Assembly: GCA_015680685.1 (NCBI GenBank)
Contig: MNCI01002928.1
Coordinates: 80,130-144,129, forward strand
Direction of reading: 5' to 3'
Source of the DNA: Gnetum montanum
Lineage: Eukaryota > Streptophyta > Gnetopsida > Gnetales > Gnetaceae
Length of the DNA: 64,000 nt
In this document: one piece after another, positions 23,564 to 35,098 of the stretch
Position numbering within the stretch: the first letter of the stretch is position 1
Layout of the letters: every line of letters begins with the position of its first letter
Made by a program: the position numbers and the translations under genes
The notes under the pieces: generated by a model
Told to the model about the DNA's origin: nothing
What the model saw: the letters and a program-made list of their open reading frames with translations, nothing else
Databases searched by the model: none

Positions 23564-24398
23564 TGATGAGTGATAAGTACCCCCTACACCCAACTATATG
23601 AATTATGAGTGTTTACATGCAACCCAATTAAATTTTATGGATGGAACTAGTTGTGCATATAGATCATTAAACATTGATTGTAGTTCATTGTCTTCCCACT
23701 TGGACTAGTGGTAGCTTTGTCATGTATGATTTAGTCCAAAGTGAGACATATGATTCTTGATGTTGTTCGGTCTTACGCTACTCCTATTAATAATAAATAA
23801 ATCAATTATTTAAACTAATTAACAATAAAAAATAAAGTCTAAAATAGCCAACAAGAGATGAGTGTCCATTCCTAGCTTGTCGTACAAGTTTTGAACCCAC
23901 ATATCCACTACTGGGATTATCAAGCACTATGCTACTGTGTGAACTAAGCAATAATGCTGTTGGGATTACCAAGCAAATATGTATTTATGTTCAAAATTGG
24001 TTGTGATTATTCTACCAATTAATTAATGTGCATGAAAAGTAAATCTATGCTATTCCTAGTGTTGTAAGGTTTATAAGGAAAGCTTGTCTTTATTTCTATT
24101 TACACCGAAGTTTTTAGGTACATCAGTGCTCGAATAAAGATTTGTATACTTCTTAACTCCTAGTATGGACACTTAGAAAATATTCCAAGTGTTATGAAAT
24201 CAAACTACAAGAACCTAGCTACACTACTAACTTCATGATGTCATAAATGCAATTGGTGAGTGTGTATTTTATAGGCAAGATAGGACATTACGTCGACAGG
24301 GTCATGCCAATGCATTAAACCATGTATCAACATGACCGCATTAATGGGATCACATAGACGACATCAGGTCGATGCACCCTGAGAAAGATGTTTCATCA
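23564..24398 (-). repeat. Element C 3' LTR
   Basis: 835 bp, TGATGAG...TTTCATCA. U3 (about 24290-24398) is rich in GTCGA, CATGACC and ATTAATGGGATC motifs. Shared R/U5 with AATAAAGAT near 24134. Confidence 0.9.
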
Positions 24399-24663
24399 TA
24401 CCCCCATGACTAAAGGAAAACTAATCCTCAAATAAATAGAGGAACAAGTTTCCTTACAAAATTTTGGGAAGGCATGGGATTATTAATTAACTATAGACAC
24501 ACAACTAACACAACAAAAAATAGGTGCCCAAGTATATAGATTTATAATTATTATAAAAATGTGGTATTTAGGACAACAAATTAAACACCATGAAAAAAAG
24601 TGACATCCTATGATGGCTTGAAGATAAGGAAGAAAATCAAATAGTCCTAAGTGGTGGAGGTTC

Positions 24664-27434
24664 TTAAGGTTTCGAAGGACCTTCTCCTGGCTTTGATGTA
24701 TGCAGTTGTTGAGGTGGTGGTTGTGGTTGTCCTATTACAGCTACAACTTCTAGTGGAAGATGAAAAGCATCCAGTAATTCTTTTATCTTCTCCTCCTTAC
24801 ACCTAGGATCATACATAGTCCACACAGCTTCATCAATGTGGGATGATATGGGAACATCCCAAGGATAGGGCATTACTAAGAACAACTCCTTGACATTGAC
24901 AAACTAGGTAGCAGACTATTTGTGTTTGATATTGAACACCCTGAGTGCATTCTACACTCCTAGTAGTCATTCATTATCTTGGTTAGGTTCTTTGCTATTG
25001 ATATTTGATAAGTGAACTTTTCCTTGAGAACCTTAAGTTCTGCATTTGCTATCTCAAGCTTCTACTTGATCTCTTTATGGTGCTTGAACGTTACCTTGTA
25101 TAGAAGGTACAAGTTGGCCACTTGCTTCTCCAACTCTGACCTTGATCTTCCAATAGTTAGAATTATTAGTTTTGAGTAATAGAGGTTGGCAAGCTCCATG
25201 TACTTCATCATCTCCTTAATATATAGCTCCTTGAGGTGGATCTCAACTTTGTTGTATGTATTCAGTCCATAAAAAGATGGGCTTCCAAACATCACATCCT
25301 TGTTAGAACTACTAGAGGGTTTTATCCACCTTTGTTTTCACCAATTGGATGTGGTTTTTATTGATTTCCTTATGTAGGCCAACATTATCTCTATAATGGT
25401 TCTTGACCTTTTCAAATTGGGGGCCTTATTTTTCTAAGTAGTGATTTCAATGACAGACTTCTGGTGAAGGGCATACACTTCCTCCATTGAGAGATCTTGA
25501 TTCTCTATAGTCAACCTCCCCAATTTAGTGTTCACCCTATAAAGTTACTCCTATTTCTATTGAATGAATTTAGCCATATGTTCTTTCTACATGTTGACAT
25601 TTTATAGGTAATGATTCTCTTGGGTTAGCCTTATGTTCTCCTAGTGGTCTTCTAACATGTCATTTTGAATGTTGTAAGCGGTGGCATCAAAAAGGGCTTG
25701 GTCAAAGATTGTAGACTCCTTTGCATACTTAGCCTCTAAGGTTTTGCTAAAGTTGTTGGAAAGCTTCATCTCATGAGACTACTTGGCTGAGCATAATGGG
25801 ATCAGTGAGGTGGGATCTGAGTTTACCAACTTTTTAGCTAAGCGTTAAATCTTAAATCAAGTTGTTTCTAGTTGGGAATTGGCAATAAATACCTTGCCTT
25901 TAACCTCAAGAAGATTTGACTAGTTTGCTAAAATGGTTTTTGAGATATCAAATATACCCGAAATCAATTTCCTAGTTTCTACCAGTTAGTCTAGCAACTC
26001 TTCATGCTAGTCTACACTGAATCTTCTACTTGGTGCTCTTGCAGACACTTGCATTTCTCTAAGTGCAGCAACATCAAGTATATATGTCGTAGGGGCATTG
26101 TTTGCATCAGCCACTCTATCAGCTACCACCTTTGTCACTGTCTTCTATCCTTGGTGCTACATCACTAGAATAGTTACCTCCTCACCCTCCTCCAAATGCA
26201 TCGAAAAGGTAGTGATGTTTTCAAAGATATCTAGGAATTTATGCTATTAGGAGAGAGATACCGTTACCTCTCAGGTGCTTGGATTTAATTTTTTAGGCAC
26301 CTGCATTATTTAAATAGATAACATTGGCGCTAAACCCTCCATCCTACAGATAGATTGTGCTACCTCCTTGAGATGACTCAACATTGGTCTATAAATGAAG
26401 GGTTCACCACCACTTAGTCTTGCCTACTATTAATGTAGGATTTGCTCATAGGGTTTGCACATGTGCTCAATGGTAGCACAGGACTTCGATGTTGATTGCT
26501 GAAGAATGGATGGTGGTGGCAGCTGCTCCTCTTTGATCACCTTGGCAAAGACTTTGTCCTTTATCATTTTTTCCCAAGAGGTGGAAGGAGCATGTCTGAT
26601 ATTATCATTGGAATAGTGAGCTATTCCTCCCCTTCTACATAATTTTTAGATGAAACATGGAAAGGAAAGTACCTTCCTTTCACATTCATTTTCTTTAATT
26701 CACTTCTTGATCTCCAAATAGATTAGCTGTGGAAGGTTGACAAGGAATTTTTTGTTGAGAGTAGCACATGCATGGGCAAAGAAGGCTATTATCTTATTGG
26801 GCCTCACCATTGGATTGAGGTGGTAGGTCACCATCTTAAAGTATGCATTCTCTACCATCATGAGTGTACCAAACTTCTTACGATCAACACTGTAACATCG
26901 CTAAGCCCACTCCTTCTTAACCTTAGGGTCCACTTGTGTTGAAATCTCTAATAAGATTCTTCTAATTTCTAGAAACCTAACGACCTTAGAAATGGCCTTC
27001 ATCAAGTAGGATAGAGAAATGTCCTTGATCTTCACTATGGCATCATCTTGTTTGTTGTTCTAGAAGAGGTATGTGGTCTAGAGTTATGTTTTGACATCCT
27101 ATGTTGAAAAGTCTAGGAAAGATCCAAAGTTTAGTTTGAAAAGAGCTATATTTTGGATCTTCATAGACCCAATTTTCCTCAAACAGGCCTCCATTAGAGT
27201 GACATCAAGGTTAGGTCTAGGTCCAAACATCTCATCTCAGTGGGGCTACTCTATTTTAGCTTCTCGAATCTATCAAATAGATTCCACTTCAAGGTTTCCA
27301 CAAAGAGGTCTCGTTGCATGTGTCTCTACTGCTTGCTCCTGGGGTTGATCCTATATGCCCCTTCTAGTTTTAGGATGCTTGTTCCTTAGTTGGGATGGTT
27401 CTTCTTTCTGTGAATGCTTTATTCTTGGGACCAT
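24664..27434 (-). pseudogene. Large decayed ORF (about 920 codons) carried by element C; possible Athila env-like or plant transposon-type protein
   Basis: A single minus-strand frame begins MVPRIKHSQKEEPSQLRNKH at an ATG with an in-frame stop just upstream and can be followed for about 2.7 kb, with scattered stops and one frameshift near 24960. The N-terminus is basic. Around 26900-26600 it reads GTLMMVENAYFKMVTYHLNP and KIIAFFAHACATLNKKFLVN, followed by LSFPCFI and LCRRGGIAHYS. This pattern reminds me of the Transposase_32/putative plant transposon domain found in env-like ORFs of Athila elements; that assignment is tentative. The middle has acidic EEGEEVTILV; the C-terminal third looks coiled-coil (KEMMKYMELANLYYSK, SRSELEKQVANLY). 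It ends in a Pro/Gln-rich tail at 24664. No membrane segment is clear. Confidence 0.6.
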
Positions 27435-27711
27435 CTGTGATCACAACATGACCAAGGATTAGCCTTTAATGTGTAACTTAGAATTTGTCTCTTGGATTAG
27501 TTATAGTTGGCTAAGTTGTGATCATGGTAGATTAGTCATTTTAATATTATTTTATTTTAATGTCTACCAGAGTTCATTGGGATGGTTTAACTTTCATAAA
27601 TTAGTAATTTTAATGTTTTTTGATTAGTTAAACCTCATGGGAGTTAGAAAGTTTTCAAAAAAAAATTCATTGGAAACCTAAGGTTTATGGTCCTCACAAT
27701 GTAGATCTTAC
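27435..27711 (-). other. Likely 5'-UTR intron upstream of the element C ORF
   Basis: On the minus strand CAGAG/GTAAGATCTAC is a strong plant donor at 27711, and TTGTGATCACAG is a good acceptor ending one base before the ORF ATG (27434). The 277-nt interval is AT-rich and stop-filled. Splicing is inferred from the consensus only. Confidence 0.5.
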
Positions 27712-27854
27712 CTCTGATAGTATATGAACAAAGAATGAGGTGAATCAAACAAGCAGTTTGAAAGTTATGGGATTTGGAAGGTTTTGGGCTCTAAAAAATT
27801 ACAAAAACTCATCTTATGTTTGAAGCAAATGGTAGAAATTTTCAAAGTGTTGTG

Positions 27855-27990
27855 GTATTTATAGAATTTTGAGGTTGCATCAATGGAGTCCAGTATACAA
27901 GGTCACATTGACATGAGGGGCTACATCAATAGGATCCCACTGACATGACCAAAGATAAAAATTTTCACTTTGAAAATTAGCAAGAAAATA
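27855..27990 (-). promoter_or_regulatory. TATA box and U3-like promoter of the element C ORF
   Basis: CTATAAATAC at 27864-27855 (minus strand) is preceded by CCATTGATGCAACC, CATGTCAATGTGACC and CATGTCAGTGGGATCC. The same kinds of motif (CCATTGACATTG, GTGTCATG, TTGCATCAACG) precede the TATA box in the LTRs of C. The start of the insert relative to elements B and E is near 27990. Confidence 0.5.
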
Positions 27991-29440
27991 AAGAATTTTT
28001 GAGCAAAATTAAAGTCCATAGAGACCCAAAAAGGCCATCAACATGAAGAAATGCTTGAAGAGGGCTAGAAAATTCACAAAGAGAACTTTGCATTAGGAGA
28101 ATGATGGGGAAACTTAAAAGAGTGCAAAATTGGATGTAACCAATGTGTAGCATGAAAGATTTGAATGTGAAAATGGCTAAGGATAAGGAACTTAACTAGC
28201 CTAACCAAGAGGTATGCAAGTGGATCCTTCCCATAGTAGGCTCATACCTTTAATGCCCTTGCATGTCCTCAAACCAAGGAGTCTATGGACCCCATGGATG
28301 ATTAATGGTTGTGGAAAGTTAAGGACTAAATCCCGTAAGAATGTACTTAAGAATTTTGAAATATCAAACTAAGACATTGAATAAAACATGAAAAACTAGT
28401 AGTGAGGTGAATGATGGGAAGCATAGGTGGATGAGATAGAGAGTGAAATGGAGTCCTGTATCGTGGTCACATGAAGTCTATTGTGGATTTCATGGTCAAT
28501 ATGACCTGATAACATTCATCCTTAATCCAAATCAAATCCAACTACTTTTAGTAACTTCGCATTTACACTCCAAGACTAGCATACCCCCTCAAGACACAAG
28601 AGCATCCCCATAGATCAATCACCATTCCTAAAAGAAAAGAAAAGAGAATTAGGATGTGAGATGGACCTTAGTTAGAGGGGACCTTCAGGCATGTGAACAT
28701 GGCTTTCTAGTCCCATAACCAATGTTGGTGGCCTATTATTTTGTCTAAGGGACGTGCTTTGAATTTTCATTATTTTTTTGAATTTTATATTTTTATTTAT
28801 TTTTTATGGGAACCACACCGTCCAAAGACTTGTTAGATTCATGTTATTGGTTGATAGTGAAATGGTGAGAAATCCATGAAAACACTCATGCACCTAAGAA
28901 GGTAAGTAAGTATAGAGAATATCAAATCCCCTTAAAGTCACAACCTTGTCTATCCATTGAATTCTTCCCAAGTTTGGAAACTACCAAGTCATAGGTTTGT
29001 TATAAGTTTCATTAAGGAAGGGACCTCATATTTCCAAAACAAGGAAAACCATAGAATTTTTTTGTTTGGATGGGTGGATGATGTGGACTCAACACCTATT
29101 ATCATGAAAAAAAACCATGTCTTAGTTATCAATAACAAAATTCAAAGATAGAATTCAAACATTAGCAATCAAATAGCATTATAGTACAAACCACCATCAA
29201 TTAACAGCTACAGTTGCACTTAGTCTTTGCAGCAATATAGAAAAACAAACAAAAATAAGAAAAACATTAGAAAATTTAAACCAAATAAAGTAAAATATTG
29301 AAGAAAGTGTAAAATATTTAAGAAAGAGAATGTATTAAGAATAATGTAAAACAAAAAAGTGGAAAAGCACTTATTAGCTCTTGATTTAGAATGATGGATC
29401 TCCCCCATGACTAAGTTCATGGCTAGGACAAGAACTAATA
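27990..29440 (-). other. Element C 3' untranslated region
   Basis: Begins on the minus strand with GTCATGGGGGAGATCC just after gag, and shares with B and E the ACCACAC block (about 28810), the block around TTCAAAGCAC, and CATTAATCATCCATGGGG near 28300. It matches B as far as about 27990, where the extra unit starts. Non-coding. Confidence 0.7.
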
Positions 29441-29906
29441 GGTGGGTTGGCTGGTTTCATGCATCTTTTAAATAGTTTTGTACTTCCATTTCCAAGCCAC
29501 TAGGTGTTTTTTTTGTTTAGTGGCTACTATATAGACTACTATTGCTCACACACTTATTCCTTATCTTTGCGATGGGTTGGTATAGAGGTTGTATTAATAT
29601 GTTAAACTTTTCACCCTCAATTACATCCTTTATCATTATTGGTGATGCATGGAGGTTTCTATCTCTTCATAGTGATAGGTTTATCTTTTATGTATTGTGT
29701 TGGAGTGGTAATGGTTGTTGGATTTTGCATATAATTAAGAGACATCATTTTTATGAGGAAGGATGTTGCACCAGATTGGCTTTATGCTAGTTTGGATGAG
29801 GCAGTAGGTCTACAAGTTTTGTGCTTACATGTGGAAATTATCCTAAAGAAAGGACATGTTCAAAGCTATGGTTGAGATCCACTAGAATTCTAATTTTTGT
29901 GTATGT

Positions 29907-31878
29907 TCACATCATAAGTGGCATTATTCCTTTGATGTTCTGATGTTGAATCTTCCTATGTTGTTGGCAATGGCATGTGATGGAGGCAAGTATGAGAATG
30001 TTGAGAAGGTGACAAAGGACAAGAGGGGTGAGGTGGTGATCCCATAGAAGATGTTGTGGGTTGATGATATTCGGAAGAATGGCAGTAGTGATTTGAGGTA
30101 GAGGAAGTAGAACTAGTTTGGAAAATAGGTCATTGAACATAATATTTGTATAGATCCGGCTAGCAATAAGGGTAATGTTGGTTTGATGATAGCCTACCCC
30201 ATGACTGTGGGTTTTGTCACTATGGTTGATGATAGTGATGAGGCTAGTAAGCAGTCTCATTAGGATAGTATGGTTGGTTGTAGGATTGTCTATAATTACC
30301 TTGTGAACGAGGTAGTTTCTTAGGCATTTGCTTTTGAATGAACTTGGAGTTCAAAGCAAAAGTCCAATACTCATGTAGATGTAACATAACTAGGTAATAA
30401 CTCTTTGGATTGTCATATAGGCAGATGTCACATCATTCATCATCTTTGGTGGTTAACTCTATAGCCTCTTTTTCTACAGTCATTTTTCCTTTTTTCCAAT
30501 AAGTGTTCCTACTAGTTTCTTAGTTATTTTTCCTCTTCTTGTTTTGATCACTTGATTTCCAATGTGTTACTCTCTCCTCTATGGTTTTTACGTAAGTTGT
30601 AAATTTTTCATTCATCAACTTCCACATATTATCTATCCTTACTTCAAGCTCATCGATAGACTTTTGTATTGGCAAAGTTTTTTATAAAATCACCTCATCG
30701 AGAGCTACCTCTTTTTCCTCATCATAGATATGAATCCTCTTTTTTTGAAGAGTTGGATCCTGCTTATATTCCTTTACATTCTCTCGTTTACATATCTCTC
30801 CTTCTTTTGCCACCCACTCAATTAGCCTTTGTATCTGATGGGCTTTCAATTCATATAATTGACCTTGGGCATACATCTCAAGAGTCTCTCTCATTTGATT
30901 ACGAAGCCCATCTATGATGTGGAAGTTGCTAGTTTTGAGAGAAATCATGGTTAGGACATCTATGCAGTAGCGAATAGTATCTATCCAAGGCCACATCCAA
31001 GGGTTCATGATTTTCTTACTTCCATCCTTGGATTTGTTTTCTTAGGTTGGACACTTTTGCATAGGTTTGGTATTTTTCATTGAAGAGTTCTAGCATTGTG
31101 GATCATTGATGAATTGAATTTGGTTTCAACAATCTATACCAACTTTTAGCTTCATCTACTAGTGTCCTAGGAAAGAGCTTAAGCTTTTTCCACTTATGTT
31201 CAATTTTTTGAAGGCATAGACATAATGGAAGTCTTGTAAGTAATTTTGTGGATTAGAGTTATAGCCTTCCATAAAATTAGGAATGTTTATATCAAGCCAT
31301 TTGATGTGGTTGTCCTTTTGATGCCTTTGGGATATTTGAACTACCTCTCAAATTTGTGTCAGATCCCTAGTAGCCAACAAGGGTTCATCTGTATCAGACA
31401 CATCATGGTGATAATCTATATTTATATTTGTTTGATTGTGATGGTCTTGTCTATGCTCATTTTGATGTCTTTGATTTTGCTTTTGGGTTCAATTTTTATC
31501 TTGATCTTGATCCCATAGTAGAGCTCTATCTCTATACCTATGTTCATCTTCATTAGAACTAGACATTGAAGAGGAGGAGGAAGATGAGGAACTAAGAGAA
31601 TTGCCATGGATCTTATATCATTCTCCATGGTCCCTTGATTTATCTTTTCTAGGTTTAGAGATGGTCCTAGGCCTTGAGGCCCTCCTTATTCTAGGACTTT
31701 CTCCATCTCCTCTAGGATTGTTTGTATTAATTGAACATAGTCCTTGCATGTAGTAAGAATGGAAATGAGCATATGAAACCCTTACATGAGGTTGTTTACT
31801 CTAATTCTCTTCAATATAGAACTTATCATTTCTCCTATGAGTGTTCTCATCATACTTGGTCATATGTGAAGAAGACAT
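29907..31878 (-). pseudogene. Element C gag, decayed
   Basis: Starts MSSSHMTKYDENTHRRND at the first ATG (31878-31876), about 100 bases after the primer site. A Ser-rich tract and SSNEDEHRYRDRALLW match the gag of B. The capsid region continues through the frame 31008-30682 (RNQMRETLEMYAQGQLYELK) and ends in a His/Gln-rich section near 29950. A zinc-knuckle remnant CDICLYDNPK is near 30420. Several stops and frameshifts. Gag is the only retroelement protein coded by C. Confidence 0.8.
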
Positions 31879-31973
31879 GGTTTTAACATGTGACTTAATA
31901 TTTTCTAAAAGATAAATTGTTAACACCTTCATAGCAATGTTTATGATACAACTAATCTAGATAACTAGCATCA

Positions 31974-31991
31974 TCCTTGGCAACAGTGCCA
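31974..31991 (-). promoter_or_regulatory. Primer-binding site, tRNA-Asp type (element C)
   Basis: The minus strand reads TGGCACTGTTGCCAAGGA, next to the LTR end at 31993; it differs from TGGCGCCGTTGCCGGGGA at four positions, all transitions. Confidence 0.85.
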
Positions 31992-31992
31992 A

Positions 31993-32839
31993 TGATGAGT
32001 AGTGAGTACCCCCTACGCTCAACCATACAAATTACAAGCATTCACTCATAACCTAATTGAATTCTATGTATGGAACTAGTTGTGCATCTAGATCATTAAG
32101 CATTGATCATAGTTTGTTGTCTTCTCACTTGGAGTAGTGGTAGCTTCATCATGTATGGTTTAGTCCAAAGGGAGGCATATGATTCTTGATGTTTTTCAGC
32201 CTTATGCTACTCTCATTGATAATAAAGAAATCAATTATTAAAACTAATTAACAATAGAAAGAGAAAGTTTAAAGTAGCCAATGGGTGATGAGTTTTTGTT
32301 CCTAGTCTCTTGTACACATCCTGAACCCACGTATCCACTATTGGGATTACCAAGCATTATACTACTAGGAGAACCAAGCAATAATGTTGCTGGGATTACT
32401 AAGTGAATACATGTTTATGCTCAAAAGTAGTCACACTCATTCTGCCAATTGATTAATGTGCATGGAAATGTAAAGATTAACTAAGTACATGAAACGTAAA
32501 ATTCTGCAAGGTTTATTAAGAAAGCTTGCCTTTATTATCATTGACATTGAAGTGTCCAAGTACATCAATGCTTGAATAAAGATCTATACACTTCTTAACT
32601 CCTATTGCAGGTACTTAGAAACTATTCTAAGTATTATGAAATCAAACTGCAAGAACCTAGCTACACTACTAACTTCACAATGCCATAAATGCAACTGGTG
32701 AGTGTGTATTTATAGGCAAGACATGACACAATGTCAATGGGGTCATGTTAATGCATCAAACCATGCGTTGATGCAACCACATCGATGGGATTGCATCGAT
32801 GGAATCTTGTCGATGTACCTTGAAAAAGATGCTTCATTA
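31993..32839 (-). repeat. Element C 5' LTR
   Basis: 847 bp, TGATGAG...CTTCATTA, followed by ATTGG. U3 contains CATCGATGGGATTGCATCGA, a self-complementary motif array, and CCTATAAATACAC on the minus strand near 32715. AATAAAGATC near 32576 is the polyadenylation signal in R. Confidence 0.9.
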
Positions 32840-32844
32840 ATTGG

Positions 32845-34800
32845 CCTTTCGACTTCCTTGGCAACTTGCTTTCCTATTTTTTTTTTGTGGGGTGAAACAT
32901 TCATTAGGTTTCATTGTCAATGCTAAATTTAGTTTGGTTTTCTCATTGAATGAGATGTGTTACATCTAATGAATTTGACGGTGGAGCATGATGAAGGCGA
33001 TGTTACATGGTGACAATGCATAAATGTTAATCATAGGTCATCACCATTGTTTTGGGTAAGAAAGGTTGTTATTGGGTTATGAGATTAGACTTAAGAGGGG
33101 TAACAGAAGTGATGTGAGACAAGCACTCTTGACACAATAAGACAAGCTCACCAAATCTTATGCATCAAGGTCACATTGTAACTTGCTACCATAATGAGTT
33201 GTACTTGTGTGATGACTTTCAGGCTTCATCCTACAAGCACAACTCCAAGAGAACAAGACAACAAGACAAAGAATACATGTTGTTACAAAACATTACATTG
33301 GGCTACATGAGATAACTAGCAAACTATAGGCCATCATAGGCTTCTATTAATACATCATTGAGAGATTTGTGCCATGTGCATCATAGATTTTACAAAGCTT
33401 GTAGTCCATTCATTGTGTCAAATAGAGTTATGAGGTCATGCAAGCTCGCTTGTTATGGATCATTGGGATTATTAACATTGGTTATTTGTTCCAACCTATC
33501 AATAATGGTAAACAACACTACAAGCAAACATGTGATTGTTAGATGTGATTAGGGCTATGTAATGGCTTTAATGTTGCATTGCAAGGGTTTGATGATGTCT
33601 TGAGCAAGTTTAAGTTCTTGCAAGGAATTCAGTTTCAAGTGCTTTCTCCTCATCATTATGGTTTAGATGGGAATTTTGACTAAGGAATCCTCTATGATGT
33701 TTTTGGCTTCAAGGTTAATGGTAATCAGGCTACTTCAAGATGTTAATGCTGTAGGATAGAATAGTCTTGAGGCTTAATGTTTGGATATTATAGGTCAACT
33801 TGGTCTAACAACATCATGAAACGAGCCCATTTAGGCTTTAAGGTTAGTTGAATTTACTTTCTCATACTCCTAGCTTAATCTTGCATGTCAACATAAGCAT
33901 GTCAAGTGACACCTGTATGATAAAATTGTTAAACAATGTAAAGTACTTTAATAATAAAGTAGAGCTAAGTCAAAACAAACTAAATCAATTCCAAACAAGC
34001 TCAAAACATGGTCAACGGAGGTTACAAGGGGTAGACTAAGGTAAACAAGATGAAACAAAAGGCAAATGATGTAAGATAGGGTCAAATGAAGGCCAAATGA
34101 TGGTTCAAACCCCATAAAATGGTGTGCAAACAAGGTCAAATAAGGTCTTAACGATATCAAATGATGTCCAATCAAGTCAATTAAGGTTCAAATGATGCCA
34201 AATGATGGAAAAATATGGTCAAATGGGACCAAACATTACAGAAATGATGAAAAATGAGGTCAAGTGACACTTAATGATATGAAAATGATAGACAATAATG
34301 TGAAATCAAGTTATGTAAAGCCAAAACACAGTGGAACAAGGCCAAACAAAGCAAGGAAGGTAACATATGGTTAAACATAGTGAATTTTGGTCAATTATGG
34401 TCAAATTTTGCTAGTTTTAATCCTTAGTAGGTCATGGTGGGGACCTATTTCACTAAGCAAGGTCACTACAAGGTAAAAGCAAGGTAAGACTTGGTAAAAC
34501 AAGGTAAAATAAAGTTATAATATGGTAAAGATAAGGTAATAATTGAGTTAAAACTATTTAAGACATGGCAAACTAAGTGGTGCAAGGTAAAATAGTATTA
34601 AATTTAATGTATATATATTTTTTAATTTTTGTTTTGAAAGCAAATGCGTGGATTTTAGCTTATTAAATGTACTCAACAATATGTCACTGCCAAGGGCAGG
34701 ATTAATCAAGAGGGCCATTATGGGCAAACAAATTTAGTAATTTTAATATTACAAGTTACGCTAAAAATAATAATAAGCAAAGAAAGTAGACACCATTCAA
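32845..34800 (-). other. Element D internal non-coding region with degenerate GGTCAAATGA repeats
   Basis: No protein domain. From about 34010 to 34570 the motif (G)GTCAAATGA, with AAGGTAAAAC variants, recurs many times in the plus strand at irregular 15-30 base spacing. Confidence 0.45.
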
Positions 34801-34823
34801 ACATCTAGTATACTTGTTCCTAG

Positions 34824-35081
34824 CTATACCAGAACCGGTGGTTCTCCCGGATTTAACGAAGCTCCTGACACAGGCTCGGCAACTGCGACGACGGCGAAGA
34901 CGGTGAGGCCCATGACAAGGCCGATGAACCCGGGAAGGGCCCGCGGGTCAGAGCCGGCACCGGAGCTGATGATAAGCATGAGACACAAAGTAGACGCCAC
35001 ATCTTGTGAGCTATGGCGGCCATCCATCACAGCGGACGCAGAAGCAGAAGAAGATTGCGCAGTTGCTGCTGCTGCAACCAT
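34824..35081 (-). pseudogene. Aquaporin-like (MIP family) fragment
   Basis: The 85-codon frame has an Ala/Ser-rich start without homology, then a membrane segment and LMLIISSGAGSDPRALPGFI, a second hydrophobic segment GLVMGLTVFAVVAVAEPVSG and SGASLNPG. In MIP channels the order is helix, T/DPRA loop, helix, SGAS-NPA, so this looks like the region up to the second NPA box, with NPG here. A MIP protein has about 250-300 residues and six membrane helices; only about 60 residues remain. GC content is clearly higher than around it. Orientation is the same as gag of element D. The identity is inferred from pattern; XIP or NIP types are possible. Confidence 0.5.
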
Positions 35082-35098
35082 TGCTATTTCTGTTGCTA

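Larger units (their letters stand above)
23564..32839 (-). mobile_element. Element C: gypsy element with gag plus a separate transcription unit, no pol
   Basis: 9276 bp with LTRs at both ends and the exact duplication ATTGG at 23559-23563 and 32840-32844. Minus-strand order: 5' LTR, tRNA-Asp-type primer site, gag (31878 to about 29907), the family 3' untranslated region (about 29440-27990), an extra unit of about 3.5 kb (27990-24510), the last part of the untranslated region with polypurine tract (GTCATGGGGGTA at 24410-24399), 3' LTR. Protease, RT and integrase are absent. It lies within the 3' part of element D. Confidence 0.9.

Noticed and set aside
24664-27434. The long ORF of element C as a decayed gypsy pol
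   Set aside because: No protease, YxDD-type RT, RNase H or integrase block appears in any frame, while these are easy to see in A and E; it is a different protein.
29220-29420. Phe-rich minus-strand frame in element C
   Set aside because: Lies in the T-rich 3' untranslated region shared with B and E; a composition effect.
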